From Halomonas alkalicola (lineage in GTDB: Bacteria > Pseudomonadota > Gammaproteobacteria > Pseudomonadales > Halomonadaceae), in the NCBI RefSeq assembly GCF_030704205.1, contig NZ_CP131913.1, positions 2,728,001 to 2,792,000 on the forward strand: DNA of 64,000 bases, given 5' to 3'. This document shows positions 1-9,221 of the stretch, in pieces. Position 1 is the stretch's first letter, and the number at the start of each line of letters is the position of its first letter. A model generated the notes under the pieces. The model was not told the origin of the DNA. It ran no database searches and saw only the letters and a list, made by a program, of their open reading frames with translations. Position numbers and translations under genes: made by a program.

Positions 1-620
1 GCGACTACAACCCCATCCATAACCCGGATGCGCGCCGTTTCTGCGTGCCGGGTGACCTGCTGTTCGCCCTGGTGCTGGCCCGCTTCGGGCTCTCCCAGCG
101 GATGGATTTTCGCTTCCTGAACATGGTGGGTGACGGCACCCCGCTCTGTTTCCAGGAGGGGGAGGATGGCCTGATCCGCGTCTGCGACGAGAACGGCAAG
201 TGTTACCTCGAGGTCACACGCAGCGGCGAGACGACCCGTGACGAGGCGGTGGTGGAGGCCTTCACCCGCTGCAACGTGGCCTTCTCCGGCAAGAACTTCC
301 CCCACTACCTCAAGCCGCTGATGGAGGAGAAGGGGGTGATGTTCAACCCGCGCCGGCCGCTGGTGATCTACGACAGCATGGGCTTCTCCCTCGAGCGCCT
401 CGACGCCCTGGCGCCGGAGCTGGCGCTGGACCGTTCATCCCTGGAGGTCAACGGCAAGCGCGGCGACTGCCTGCTGGAGTTCCACATCCAGTCCGGCGGT
501 GTCTCCATCGGTACCGGCTCCAAGAAGCTGGTGGTCAGCGGCCTGTGCGACTACGACCCGACCTCCATGGACGAGATCGTCACCGAGTTCTATCGCCTCA
601 AGGCCGCCTACGAGGCTTGA
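1..620 (+). CDS. DUF3581 family protein (5' end outside window)
   Basis: The reading frame is open from base 3 at the window edge, so the gene starts upstream; about 205 codons are visible and the stop is a TGA at 618-620. The visible N-terminal part reads NPDARRFCVPGDLLFALVL, which I recognise as the conserved core of the DUF3581 family, about 240 residues long in other gammaproteobacteria, so only some 30-40 residues should be missing. The segment preceding it (DYNPIH) resembles the hydratase-like start seen in MaoC-type folds, but no catalytic function is established. The first in-frame ATG (base 45) lies inside the conserved block and is not the real start. It is followed 45 bases later by fhs on the same strand and could be cotranscribed. 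Family call is from memory of the motif; function unknown. Confidence 0.8.
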   Translation, partial: DYNPIHNPDARRFCVPGDLLFALVLARFGLSQRMDFRFLNMVGDGTPLCFQEGEDGLIRVCDENGKCYLEVTRSGETTRDEAVVEAFTRCNVAFSGKNFPHYLKPLMEEKGVMFNPRRPLVIYDSMGFSLERLDALAPELALDRSSLEVNGKRGDCLLEFHIQSGGVSIGTGSKKLVVSGLCDYDPTSMDEIVTEFYRLKAAYEA

Positions 621-665
621 CGCACCCGCGAGCGCTGCCGGCAGGGCCGGCTCGGAGGAGTCCCC

Positions 666-2372
666 ATGTCTCGACAGCTGGATGATGGCGAGGGCATCTC
701 CGGGCATGCGCCCGAAAGCGACCTGGCCATCGCCCGCCGCGCGCGGCTCGAACCGATCCTGCCGCTGGCCGAGGCCCGCCTTGGCCTCGCCGCCGAGGAC
801 CTGGTGCCCTTCGGCCATCATCGCGCCAAGCTCTCCCTCCCGCTGCTGCAGCGGCTGAAGGACCGCCCCCGCGGGCGCCTGGTGCTGGTCTCCGCCATCA
901 CCCCGACCCCCGCCGGCGAGGGCAAGACCACCGCCTGCGTCGGGCTGGTGGACGCCCTCTCGCGCCTCGGAATCTCGGCCCTGGCCTGCCTGCGCGAGCC
1001 GTCCCTCGGGCCGGTGTTCGGCATGAAGGGCGGTGCCGCCGGTGGCGGGCGCGCCCAGGTGGTGCCCATGGAGGCCATCAACCTGCACTTCAACGGCGAC
1101 TTCCACGCCGTGACCGCGGCCCACAACCTGCTGGCCGCGCTGCTCGACAACCACCTCTACTGGGGCAATGCCCTGGGCATCGACCCGGCTCGGGTGGTGT
1201 GGTCCCGGGTGCTCGACCTCAACGATCGCAGCCTGCGCCGGGTGCGCATTGGCCTGGGGGAGGTGGAGCGCGAGAGCACCTTCGAGATCACCGCCGCCTC
1301 CGAGATCATGGCGATCCTCTGCCTGGCCGAGGACCTCGCCGACCTCGAGCGACGCCTGGGCCGCATCGTGGTGGCCTGGCGGCGCGACGACACCCCGGTG
1401 ACCGCGGCGGACCTGGGCGCGGTCGGCGCCATGTCCGCGCTGCTGCGCGATGCCCTGGCCCCCAACCTGGTGCAGACCCTGGAGCACACCCCGGTGCTGA
1501 TCCACGGCGGGCCCTTCGCCAACATCGCCCACGGCTGCAGCTCGCTGACGGCCACCCGGGCGGCCCTGGCGCTGGGCGAAGTGGTGGTCACCGAGGCGGG
1601 CTTCGGTGCCGACCAGGGGCTGGAGAAGTTCATCGACATCAAGTCGCGCCAGTCCGGCCTCTTTCCGGATGCCGTGGTGATCGTGGTGACCCTGCGTGCC
1701 CTGCGCTTCCATGGCGGAGCGAGCCGCGAGGCGATGCATCGTCCCGACCTCGCGGCGCTCATCGCCGGCCTCGACAACCTGGTCCGCCAGGTGGCCGTGG
1801 CCCGCGCCTTCGGCCTGGAGCCGGTGGTGGCCCTCAACGCCTTCCCGGACGACAGCGAGGCCGAGCGGGAGAGGCTGGCGGCCTGTTGCGTCGAGCTCGG
1901 CGTGGCCCTGGCGCACTGCGACCACTGGGCTCGGGGGGGGGAGGGCGCCCTGGCCCTGGCGCGGCGGGTGCTGGAACGGCTGGAGGAGGGCGGCGGCGAA
2001 GCGGCAGCGCTGTATGCCGATGGCACGCCCGTGGAGACGGCCCTGCAGGTCGTGGCTACCCGGCTCTACGGGGCCAGCGGGGTCGAACTCTCGCCCGAGG
2101 CTCGGGCGACGCTGCGGCGTCTCGAGGGGGCCGGCTACGGGCAGCTGCCGGTGTGCATCGCCCGTACCCAGTACAGCTTCTCGGGTGACCCGGCCGATGG
2201 CGGCCTGGTCAAGGGGCACCGGCTGCGGGTCCGCGAGCTCAGGCTCTCGGCCGGCGCCGGCTTCGTGGTGGCGGTGTGCGGCAGGCTGATGACCCTGCCG
2301 GGCCTGCCCCGGGAACCGGCGGCCCTGGGCATCGGCCTGGACGCCGAAGGCAACATCACCGGCCTCGCCTGA
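666..2372 (+). CDS. fhs: formate--tetrahydrofolate ligase
   Basis: A 568-residue protein that activates formate with ATP and tetrahydrofolate to give 10-formyl-THF, feeding cytosolic one-carbon metabolism. The nucleotide-binding loop TPTPAGEGKTT lies near residues 79-89, followed by the family blocks REPSLGPVFGMKGGAAGGG and LHFNGDFHAVTAAHNLLAA; the C-terminal part has PGLPREPAALGI. Length matches the usual 555-560 residues. The ATG at 666 has a GGAGG-like site (tcggaggagtcccc) upstream. No folD or purine gene is adjacent, so it appears to stand alone behind the DUF3581 gene. It converges with the stress-protein gene downstream (24-base gap). Identity is very secure. Confidence 0.97.
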   Translation: MSRQLDDGEGISGHAPESDLAIARRARLEPILPLAEARLGLAAEDLVPFGHHRAKLSLPLLQRLKDRPRGRLVLVSAITPTPAGEGKTTACVGLVDALSRLGISALACLREPSLGPVFGMKGGAAGGGRAQVVPMEAINLHFNGDFHAVTAAHNLLAALLDNHLYWGNALGIDPARVVWSRVLDLNDRSLRRVRIGLGEVERESTFEITAASEIMAILCLAEDLADLERRLGRIVVAWRRDDTPVTAADLGAVGAMSALLRDALAPNLVQTLEHTPVLIHGGPFANIAHGCSSLTATRAALALGEVVVTEAGFGADQGLEKFIDIKSRQSGLFPDAVVIVVTLRALRFHGGASREAMHRPDLAALIAGLDNLVRQVAVARAFGLEPVVALNAFPDDSEAERERLAACCVELGVALAHCDHWARGGEGALALARRVLERLEEGGGEAAALYADGTPVETALQVVATRLYGASGVELSPEARATLRRLEGAGYGQLPVCIARTQYSFSGDPADGGLVKGHRLRVRELRLSAGAGFVVAVCGRLMTLPGLPREPAALGIGLDAEGNITGLA

Positions 2373-2396
2373 GGCGCGGCCGGGCACTAGGCGGGA

Positions 2397-3293
2397 TCAG
2401 ACCACCACGGTGACCGGGCAGGGCGCCAGGTCGATGACCCGGTGGCTCACGCTGCCGAGCAGCGACTCGCGCCACTTGCCCAGCCCGCGCCGGCCCATCA
2501 CGATCATCGGCCGCTCCGCCAGGTGGTGGCGTGCCCGGGAGACGATCGCCTCGGCGAAGCGCTCCTCGTGGAGCAGCACCTCCTCGATGCCCCCGGGGAT
2601 CTCCCCCAGGGCCTCCCGCGCCAAGCGAAAGACCCGCCCGGCCTGGCTCTCCCCGTCCTCCTCGAGCCCCCCGGCCTGGCCGCCGGGCTGGCAGAACACC
2701 AGCTCCACCGGCACCTCGGCGCTGCGTGCCAGGTCGCCGGCAAGCCCCGCCGCCTGGTTGGCATGGAGCGAGCCATCCACCGGCAGCAGCACCCGGCCGA
2801 TGCCCGAGGCCTCCTGCATGCTGGCGTCGTCGTGGACGATGGTCACCGGGCAGCGGGCGCGGTGCACTACCTCGTTGCTGACGCTGCCTTGCACGAACTT
2901 GCCCACCTCGCTCAGGTGGCGCGCCCCCAGCACCAGCAGGCAGTCGGGCTGGCTGCGGGCATGGGCCACGATGGCCCGGTCCGGGTGGCGGATGAAGGTG
3001 CTGTCCTCCAGCACCACCTCCTCCGGAGCCGGTGTCAGGCCGGGTTCGATGGCCGCGCGGGCCTTGGCGAAGGCCTCCCCGGCTATCTCGAGGCGGACCG
3101 TCCGGTCATGGTCGGCCTCGGCCTGGCGGTTGGCGGGGATATCGCACAGCTCCGCTGGGTTGAGGGGCATCACATGCAGCAGCTGCAGCGGGGCGTCCAG
3201 CAGCCGGGCCAGCAGGCTGGCATGGCGGGCCGCCGCGGCGGCCGTGGGTGAACCGTCCACCGGGACGATGATCCGAGAGACCTGCTCACTCAT
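2397..3293 (-). CDS. tandem-domain universal stress protein (UspA family)
   Basis: A 298-residue cytoplasmic protein made of two Usp domains. Domain 1 begins RIIVPVDGSPTAAAAARHA (about residues 7-25) and closes with the ATP-loop-like GARHLSEVGKFVQGSVSNEV; domain 2 begins RVLLPVDGSLHANQAA (about 165-180) and ends GRRGLGKWRESLLGSVSHRV. Both copies therefore keep the G-2x-G-9x-G-(S/T) nucleotide signature. A GTG two codons upstream (3299) is possible, but the ATG at 3293 is preferred because GGGAGAG sits seven bases before it. It is transcribed toward fhs. Tandem Usp proteins are linked to stress survival and, in halophiles, to osmolyte transport; no TRAP gene is adjacent here, so a specific partner is not claimed. 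Confidence 0.93.
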   Translation of the reverse strand: MSEQVSRIIVPVDGSPTAAAAARHASLLARLLDAPLQLLHVMPLNPAELCDIPANRQAEADHDRTVRLEIAGEAFAKARAAIEPGLTPAPEEVVLEDSTFIRHPDRAIVAHARSQPDCLLVLGARHLSEVGKFVQGSVSNEVVHRARCPVTIVHDDASMQEASGIGRVLLPVDGSLHANQAAGLAGDLARSAEVPVELVFCQPGGQAGGLEEDGESQAGRVFRLAREALGEIPGGIEEVLLHEERFAEAIVSRARHHLAERPMIVMGRRGLGKWRESLLGSVSHRVIDLAPCPVTVVV

Positions 3294-3389
3294 CGACACA
3301 CTCTCCCTTGATGACTGTCGTTGCCCCTGGGGGGCGAGGCGGGCTGGGACTAGATTAGCAGCCTCCGGTGGCCGCCGTCGCCCCTGCCC

Positions 3390-4409
3390 TCAGGCCACCC
3401 GCAGCCGCTTGCCGAACAGCAGCCCGCCCCACTGCATGCGGTTGGCGGTCAGGTTCCAGGCGATGGAGCCGGCCATGCCGACCACCGCCAGGGCCAGCAC
3501 ATAGAGCGCAAGCGGCAGCCGCTGGCCGGGGTCCAGCACGTCCACCAGGTTGAAGAACATCGGGTGGGCCAGGTAGATGCCGAAGGAGAACTCGTTGAGG
3601 CGCCGTACCAGCGGGGGGGCCGGGCGGCCGCGCAGCCGCCCCATGATCCACAGGGTGAAGAGCAGGAAGAACGGCACCACCCACACCTCCTTGGAGGAGT
3701 ACTCCAGCCAGCCGGGCAGCGAGAGCAGCACCACCAGGCCGATCAGGGCGACCAGCCAGCGCGGGCGGGCCAGCGCCACCAGCCAGGCCGGCCGCGCTTC
3801 AGGCGTATCCTGATAGTGCTTCACCAGTACCATGGCCAGGAAGAAGAGGTAGAGCCACCCCAGCGGGGCGATCCAGTGCAGGTAGCCCGGCGGCAGGCTG
3901 CTGCGCCACTGCCAGTAGCCCCACCAGGCCATGCCGATCAGGCTGCCGATCAGAAGCCATGGCGTGGCAGGCAGCCAGCGGGCGAGGTCGAAGCGCCCGT
4001 AGAGCCAGTAGAAGGCGTAGAACTGGGCGGCGATGATCAGGAAGTAGCCGTGCCAGCCGGCATAGACCAGGTACTCGCGCAGCGTCTCCACGAGGCCCGC
4101 CTCGACCCCGTTGGCCTGCAGGCGCAGGAACTCCGCCAGCGAGTAGGCCAGGCCGTAGACCAGGTAGGGCACCATCACGTACTTGACGCGACTGCCCAGG
4201 AAGCCCTGGGGGATGTCGCGCCCGTAGCGCATCGAGAAGAGAAAGATCGAGATGAAGATGAAGATCGGGGTGCCGAGCACCGTGGGAATGCGGGCAAGGT
4301 CGGTGGCCAGGGTGTCGACGCGCTGATTCAGGTAATCGAGGAGATGGAAGCTGAAGACCGCCAGGCAGCCATAGGCGCGCAGCCAGTAGATTTCCTCGAT
4401 CCGTTGCAT
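3390..4409 (-). CDS. acyltransferase 3 family membrane protein
   Basis: A 339-residue polytopic inner-membrane protein beginning MQRIEEIYWLRAYGCLAVFSFHLLDY; the Arg and His of the first helix (LRAYGCLAVFSFH) match the RAxA...H pattern of acyltransferase family 3 (OafA/WecH type). About ten hydrophobic segments follow. Such enzymes move acyl groups onto surface glycans or small molecules; the substrate cannot be read from the sequence. A short intergenic region separates it from the divergent secreted esterase gene (start 4537), and an acyltransferase beside an esterase could be a modify/demodify pair, but that is only a suggestion. Confidence 0.87.
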   Translation of the reverse strand: MQRIEEIYWLRAYGCLAVFSFHLLDYLNQRVDTLATDLARIPTVLGTPIFIFISIFLFSMRYGRDIPQGFLGSRVKYVMVPYLVYGLAYSLAEFLRLQANGVEAGLVETLREYLVYAGWHGYFLIIAAQFYAFYWLYGRFDLARWLPATPWLLIGSLIGMAWWGYWQWRSSLPPGYLHWIAPLGWLYLFFLAMVLVKHYQDTPEARPAWLVALARPRWLVALIGLVVLLSLPGWLEYSSKEVWVVPFFLLFTLWIMGRLRGRPAPPLVRRLNEFSFGIYLAHPMFFNLVDVLDPGQRLPLALYVLALAVVGMAGSIAWNLTANRMQWGGLLFGKRLRVA

Positions 4410-4536
4410 GTCCCGGTTCCCTGTGGGCCTCGAATGGTTGAACGCTGCTTGGGCACTTGCTGTCGGACCGCGACAGGCACCATGAATTCCCTTTCATCCG
4501 GGGATTCGCATCAACCCGAGGCGAGGGAGGCCTGAC

Positions 4537-5415
4537 ATGACGGCAGCCAGACGCTGCGTATTCACCATCCTGATGTTCCTGCTGCTGGCCGGCCAGGCGC
4601 TGGCCAGCCAGGTGACCCACCACCGCTTTCACTCCGAGGCGCTGGGGCGCGACTACCCCTACACCCTCTACCTGCCCGACGGCTACCACGACTCCGGCCT
4701 CGACTACCCGGTGATCTACCTGCTGCACGGCTCCTTCGGCAGCGACCGCGACTGGGTGACCCGAGGCGCCCTCAAGGAGATCGCCGATCGCATGATCCGC
4801 CAGGGGCGCATCCCGCCGGCGGTGATCGTGATGCCCGGCAGCCAGAGCTGGTGGGTCGACGGCCACAACGAGGCGGCCCGCACCGCCTTCCTGGAGGACC
4901 TGCTGCCCCACGTGGAGGAGGTCTGGCGGGTGGTGCCGAAGCGTGAATGGCGCGGCATCGCCGGGCTCTCCGCGGGGGGCTACGGCACCATCAACTTCGT
5001 CCTGGAGCGGCCCGAGCTGTTCGTTGCCGCCGCGGCCCTGAGCCCGGCCAGCTACTATCCGCTGCCGCCGGCCAATTCCACGGCTCGGGAGCATGCCGCC
5101 TTCCTGACCCCGGACAACCGCTTCGATGCCGATCTCTGGCAGCGGCTCAACTATCCCGCCCACCTGGATAGCTACCTGGCCCAGGACTACGTGGTACCGC
5201 TCTACCTGAGTGCCGGCAACCGCGATGTCTTCGATGCCGTGGGCCATGCCCGCCGGCTGCAGGCGGCGCTGGAGGTCCACCAGCCGGGCCAGGTGCCCCT
5301 GGAGGTGCTCTCCGGCGGCCATACCTGGCGCGTGTGGCGGGCCAGCCTCGGACCGGCGCTGGCCTTCATGTCCCGCTACCTGCAGCCACCGCTGTCCGGC
5401 GAGGCGGTGCGCTGA
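4537..5415 (+). CDS. secreted esterase (alpha/beta hydrolase, esterase D/FGH-like)
   Basis: A 292-residue protein with an N-terminal signal peptide (about residues 1-24, hydrophobic core FTILMFLLLAGQALA then S) followed by an alpha/beta hydrolase of the putative-esterase family. Visible motifs are the oxyanion region YLLHGSFGSDRDW, the nucleophile elbow GLSAGGYG with the catalytic Ser, the late acidic region (SAGNRDVFD) and the catalytic His in SGGHTWRVW. A GGGAGG ribosome site lies before the ATG. It is probably periplasmic or exported; the family includes S-formylglutathione hydrolase, mycolyl and feruloyl esterases, and the substrate here is unknown. Confidence 0.88.
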   Translation: MTAARRCVFTILMFLLLAGQALASQVTHHRFHSEALGRDYPYTLYLPDGYHDSGLDYPVIYLLHGSFGSDRDWVTRGALKEIADRMIRQGRIPPAVIVMPGSQSWWVDGHNEAARTAFLEDLLPHVEEVWRVVPKREWRGIAGLSAGGYGTINFVLERPELFVAAAALSPASYYPLPPANSTAREHAAFLTPDNRFDADLWQRLNYPAHLDSYLAQDYVVPLYLSAGNRDVFDAVGHARRLQAALEVHQPGQVPLEVLSGGHTWRVWRASLGPALAFMSRYLQPPLSGEAVR

Positions 5416-5485
5416 CGCGCCGACGTAATGCTAGAGTGGGGAGCATGTGGGCGGCCTCGCCCGTCGCTGCCAGGGATGACACGCC

Positions 5486-6454
5486 ATGATACGCACGCTG
5501 ATGGTGGACGCCGAGGGCCGGACCATGGCTGGGGGCGAGGAGCTGATCGCCCGCTGGCGTGAATCACCCGATGCTCGCCTGTGGATCGACATGCAGGGCG
5601 AGCCGGTGGCCCGGGAGCGGGAGATGCTCGAGGCCTTCGACTGCCACCCCATGGCCATCGATGACGCCCACCGCGAGCGCCACCCGCCCAAGATCGAGGA
5701 GTTCGAGGGTCACACCCTGATCCTCTACCGCGGCATCTCCTCCTTCGACGCCGACCTCCACTACACGCCCCAGCAGATGGCGCTGTTTCTCGGCGAGCGC
5801 TTCCTGCTCACCCTGCATCCCGGCCGGGCGCAGAGCATCGATCGCCTGTTCGAGCAGGAGGGCACCGTCCTGCTGCAGCGCTCCCCGGAGCATGTGGCGC
5901 TCAAGATCATGTACCACTCCGCCGGCTACTACCTGGACAGCCTGCTGGAGTTCGAGAATGCGCTCAGCGACCTGGAGGACGCGCTGACGCTCAACGGCAG
6001 CGATACCCTGATGCGCCAGGTGATCGGCTATCGCTCGCGGCTGGTGAAGATGCGGCGGTTGTTCAACTACCACCTGGGTATCACCCAGGAACTGACCGCC
6101 TACGACTACTCCCACCTGCCCCGCAACGTCAGCGAGACGCTGCATGCCATCAACGACGTCCACGAGCGCTTCGAACGGCTACTCACCCTGACCCAGATGT
6201 ACTACGAGATCTGCGGCGACCTGGTGGATGGCCATATCTCGCTCTCCTCGCATCAGCTCAACATCACCATGCGCATTCTCACGGTGATCACCGCCGTCTT
6301 CGTGCCGCTGACCTTCATCGCCGGCATCTATGGCATGAACTTCGTGCACATGCCCGAGCTCGAGCATCCCTATGGCTATTTCATGGTGCTGGGCCTGATG
6401 ATGAGCATCGGCGTGGGGCTGGCGTGGCTGTTCCGCCGCAAGGGATGGTTCTAG
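5486..6454 (+). CDS. CorA-type divalent cation transporter (ZntB-like)
   Basis: A 322-residue CorA-family protein: a large cytoplasmic N-terminal domain, a long helix region, and two C-terminal membrane segments. The hallmark pore motif YGMNF occurs at the end of TM1 (VFVPLTFIAGIYGMNFVHMP), followed by the MPE-type loop and TM2 ending in a basic tail (FRRKGWF). CorA members move Mg2+, Co2+, Ni2+ or Zn2+; the MPEL loop is the common form, and the sequence alone does not decide between Mg uptake and Zn efflux. It lies 70 bases after the esterase gene and about 100 before a DUF3422 gene on the same strand. Confidence 0.93.
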   Translation: MIRTLMVDAEGRTMAGGEELIARWRESPDARLWIDMQGEPVAREREMLEAFDCHPMAIDDAHRERHPPKIEEFEGHTLILYRGISSFDADLHYTPQQMALFLGERFLLTLHPGRAQSIDRLFEQEGTVLLQRSPEHVALKIMYHSAGYYLDSLLEFENALSDLEDALTLNGSDTLMRQVIGYRSRLVKMRRLFNYHLGITQELTAYDYSHLPRNVSETLHAINDVHERFERLLTLTQMYYEICGDLVDGHISLSSHQLNITMRILTVITAVFVPLTFIAGIYGMNFVHMPELEHPYGYFMVLGLMMSIGVGLAWLFRRKGWF

Positions 6455-6551
6455 CCTTCGATACCCTGGAGGCGAGGCGCCTTGCCGCAGGCGCTTGGCT
6501 CCCGCGGCGTGAGGCTCTAGTCTCGGAGGTTCCCCCTTTCGAGCCCCGACC

Positions 6552-7784
6552 ATGCACCCACTTCGCGAAGCGCTGCACGACGAGCTGCACGCCCGACCCT
6601 CGATCCATTTCGCCGGACCGGCACACCTGCACCACTACGCCATGCTCGACCAGGCGGGCCAGGCCGAGGCGCTGCTGGCCCGGATCGACTCACTTGCCCA
6701 CCGTGAGCGCGACCCGGAGGCGGTGCAGGAGATCCTCGAGATCGACGGCATGACCCTCAAGTGGGAGCGCCATACCGAGTTCTTCACCCTCACGCTGATG
6801 GTGCCGCGGCAGCCCGACCAGGCGCTGTGGCCGGAGCCGCCGCCGCTGCTGGAGGCGCTGTTGGCGTCCCACCGCGACCAGGTGATCAGCGCCACCCTGA
6901 TCCTAGTGGAGGCCGCCCACCGCTGGTCCGGCAGCCCCGAGGCCTACGGTTTCCGGGATCCGGCCGGTTCCCGGGTCGCCGACGGCGAGGCCACGGTGTG
7001 GAGCGACTTTCGCCTCACGCCGGACGGGGTCAATCGCCTGCTGCTGGTCAACCAGGCCCTCGACGGCTTCCGCCTGGGGCGCATGGCCCGCCGCCTGCTG
7101 GAGATCGAGACCTACCGCATGATGGCGTCCCTGGCGCTGCCCCTGGCCCGCGAGATGCGCCTGGAGCTGGATGCCAACGAGCGCGAGCTGGATACGCTCT
7201 CGGTGCGCAACGCCGAACGGCAGAGCGAGAGCTCGCGACCGCTGCTCGCGGCCATCTCCGAGCTCTCCGCCCGCCTGGAACACGCCAGCGCCCGCTCACG
7301 GCTGTGCTTCAGCGCCACCGAGGCCTATGCGCGCATCGTCGATGCCCGCATCGAGGAGCTGCGCGAGAGGAAGGTGGGCGAGCATCCTCGCCTGGGCATC
7401 TTCATCCAGCGCCGCTTCCGCCCCCTGGTGCGCTTCTGCGCGGCGATCCACGCCCGCCAGGAGGCCCTGGCCGAGAGCGTGGCGCGTCTCAACGACCTGC
7501 TGCGGACCCGCGCCCAGGTGGAGATCGAGGAGCAGAACGCCGAGATGCTCAAGAGCCTCAACGAGCGCACCAGCAGCCAGCTCAAGATCCAGAAGGCGGT
7601 GGAGGGGCTGTCGATCATCGTGATCAGCTACTACCTGTTCAGCCTCTTCAAGCTGGGCCTGCAGAGCCTCGGCGCCCTGGGCGTGGCCATCGTGCCGGCG
7701 GTGGCCGCCCCCATCATCGGCCCGCTGGGCCTCGGCATCCTTGCGGTGCTGGCGTGGCGCATCTGGCGCGTGAAGCAGCACTGA
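6552..7784 (+). CDS. DUF3422 family membrane protein
   Basis: A 410-residue protein beginning MHPLREALHDELHARPS, a recognisable DUF3422 start (R..L..ElHARP). The middle is rich in charged helices (roughly residues 185-330, predicted coiled coil), and the C-terminus has two hydrophobic segments (LSIIVISYYLFSLFKLGL and a second of about 20 residues) before a short basic tail, suggesting a cytoplasmic domain anchored to the inner membrane. Function is not established for the family. It converges closely with the downstream MFS gene (6-base gap between stops). Confidence 0.85.
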   Translation: MHPLREALHDELHARPSIHFAGPAHLHHYAMLDQAGQAEALLARIDSLAHRERDPEAVQEILEIDGMTLKWERHTEFFTLTLMVPRQPDQALWPEPPPLLEALLASHRDQVISATLILVEAAHRWSGSPEAYGFRDPAGSRVADGEATVWSDFRLTPDGVNRLLLVNQALDGFRLGRMARRLLEIETYRMMASLALPLAREMRLELDANERELDTLSVRNAERQSESSRPLLAAISELSARLEHASARSRLCFSATEAYARIVDARIEELRERKVGEHPRLGIFIQRRFRPLVRFCAAIHARQEALAESVARLNDLLRTRAQVEIEEQNAEMLKSLNERTSSQLKIQKAVEGLSIIVISYYLFSLFKLGLQSLGALGVAIVPAVAAPIIGPLGLGILAVLAWRIWRVKQH

Positions 7785-7790
7785 GGTGCC

Positions 7791-8975
7791 TCACCCGGCC
7801 CCCCGATCCTGGCCGTCCCGGGGGGTGTGTCGTATCCGGCGGTGCAGCAGCACAAGCCCCGCGGCCTGCAGGCATACCAGGCCGACCAGCAGCGGGGCGA
7901 AGGCGCCGGTGCCGGCCCGCTCCAGCAGCGGGCCGGTCAGCGACGGCACCGCCATGGCCCCGCCGCCGGCCGCCAGGAAGACCAGCCCAGTGGTGCGCCC
8001 GCTCATGGTCATCAGCTGGTTGGCCAGTCCGAACAGGGTCGGGAAGATGGCCGAGCTGGCGAGCCCGAAGAGCAGCGCCACGGCCGACAGCGGCAGCCAG
8101 CCGAACTGCAGGGCCAGGCTGGCCAGCAGCGCCAGCCCCAGGCAGAGCCACAGAACCCGCCATGGGGTAGTGCGGCGCAGCAGCGGGATGGCCAGCAGGC
8201 GCCCGGCGGAGAGGGTGACCCAGAACAGCGTTACCAGCAGCGCCGCGCGGCCGGGCGGCGTGCCAGCCAGGGTGGCATAGGCGGTGATCCAGCCGGCGAA
8301 GGTCACCTCCATGCCCACATAGAGCGCAAACAGCAGCAGGAAGAGGGCGAGCCGCCAGGGGTCCGGTGCGGGCCGGTGGGCACCCGTGCCGGGCCGTGGC
8401 GCCGGAGGCGTGGGGCTTGGCTGCCTGGCCAGCGGGGCGATCAGCAGCAGGGCGTAGAGCCCTACCGCCCAGAAGGCCAGGTGGAAGAGGCCGGTCACGG
8501 CCAGCGCCGCCACCAGCAGCAGCGGCACCAGCATGTTGCCGAGCGCGAAGCAGAAGTGCAGGGCGCTGATCCAGGGCGGCGAGGCCGGGCCATGGGTCCA
8601 TAGCAGCAGGGTATTGGCCCCGGCGTTGATCGAGACCTCGCTGAAGCCGAGCAGGAAGACCACCGCCGTGAGCATTGCCAGCGCCTGGCTGAACGGCACG
8701 GCGACCAGGCCCAGCGCCATCAGCCCGAGCATGACGATGAGCACGCGATGACCGGGGAAGCGGTCCACCAGGGCGCCCGAGACCACCGAGCCGAGCATGT
8801 TGCCCAGGGCCCGGGCCGTGAACAGGATGGCGATCTGGCCCATGGTGGCGCCGGTCATCTCGGCCAGATGGGGCAGCGCCGGCCCCAGCAGGCCGCCGCT
8901 CATGCCGATGGCCACGAAGGCCGCAAAGTAGCTGTAGGTGGTTCGGCGTGCGCGCTCGGCGGCAGGTGCCGTCAT
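7791..8975 (-). CDS. major facilitator superfamily transporter
   Basis: A 394-residue protein with about twelve hydrophobic segments. The loop between TM2 and TM3 contains SGALVDRFPGHRVLIV, the MFS motif A variant (G-x3-D-R-x-G-x-R). A hydrophilic middle loop (about residues 195-215, rich in Pro) separates the two halves. A strong GGGGAGCGGAG ribosome site precedes the start. The closest type by feel is the sugar/FucP-like or multidrug efflux set, but no substrate motif is visible. Downstream of, and co-directional with, the DUF1289 and arfB genes. Confidence 0.88.
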   Translation of the reverse strand: MTAPAAERARRTTYSYFAAFVAIGMSGGLLGPALPHLAEMTGATMGQIAILFTARALGNMLGSVVSGALVDRFPGHRVLIVMLGLMALGLVAVPFSQALAMLTAVVFLLGFSEVSINAGANTLLLWTHGPASPPWISALHFCFALGNMLVPLLLVAALAVTGLFHLAFWAVGLYALLLIAPLARQPSPTPPAPRPGTGAHRPAPDPWRLALFLLLFALYVGMEVTFAGWITAYATLAGTPPGRAALLVTLFWVTLSAGRLLAIPLLRRTTPWRVLWLCLGLALLASLALQFGWLPLSAVALLFGLASSAIFPTLFGLANQLMTMSGRTTGLVFLAAGGGAMAVPSLTGPLLERAGTGAFAPLLVGLVCLQAAGLVLLHRRIRHTPRDGQDRGAG

Positions 8976-8987
8976 CTCCGCTCCCCC

Positions 8988-9221
8988 TCAGCCGCGCTGA
9001 GCCTCGGCCTGCCGTTCGGCCTCCTCCGCGTCGGCGGCGCGCCTTGCCTGGGCATCCAGCCGCTGCCAGACGGCCTCGCGCTGGGCCGCATCCATTCGCG
9101 ACCAGCGGGCGATCTCGTCCAGGGTGCGGTGGCAGCCCAGGCAGAGGTCGCCCACCGGCCGGCAGACCTTGATGCACGGGGACTCGGGGCGCGTCGGGAG
9201 TCCTGCTTCGCGCTCGCTCAT
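8988..9221 (-). CDS. DUF1289 domain small Cys-rich protein
   Basis: A 77-residue protein with the DUF1289 signature SPCIKVCRPVGDLCLGCHRT: four cysteines spaced like a small metal- or Fe-S-binding knuckle, followed by the usual EIARWSRMD segment. The C-terminus is a charged helix rich in Glu/Arg/Ala. Its start overlaps the stop of arfB by four bases, so the two are very likely translated together. Function of the family is unknown. Confidence 0.88.
   Translation of the reverse strand: MSEREAGLPTRPESPCIKVCRPVGDLCLGCHRTLDEIARWSRMDAAQREAVWQRLDAQARRAADAEEAERQAEAQRG

Noticed and set aside
435..2387. 650-codon minus-strand frame opposite fhs
   Set aside because: Antisense shadow of a secure fhs gene; composition rich in Gly, Gln, His and Arg as expected from reverse-reading a GC-rich gene.
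3799..5322. 507-codon minus-strand frame spanning acyltransferase and esterase genes
   Set aside because: It overlaps two well-supported genes in non-coding frames and has no motifs.
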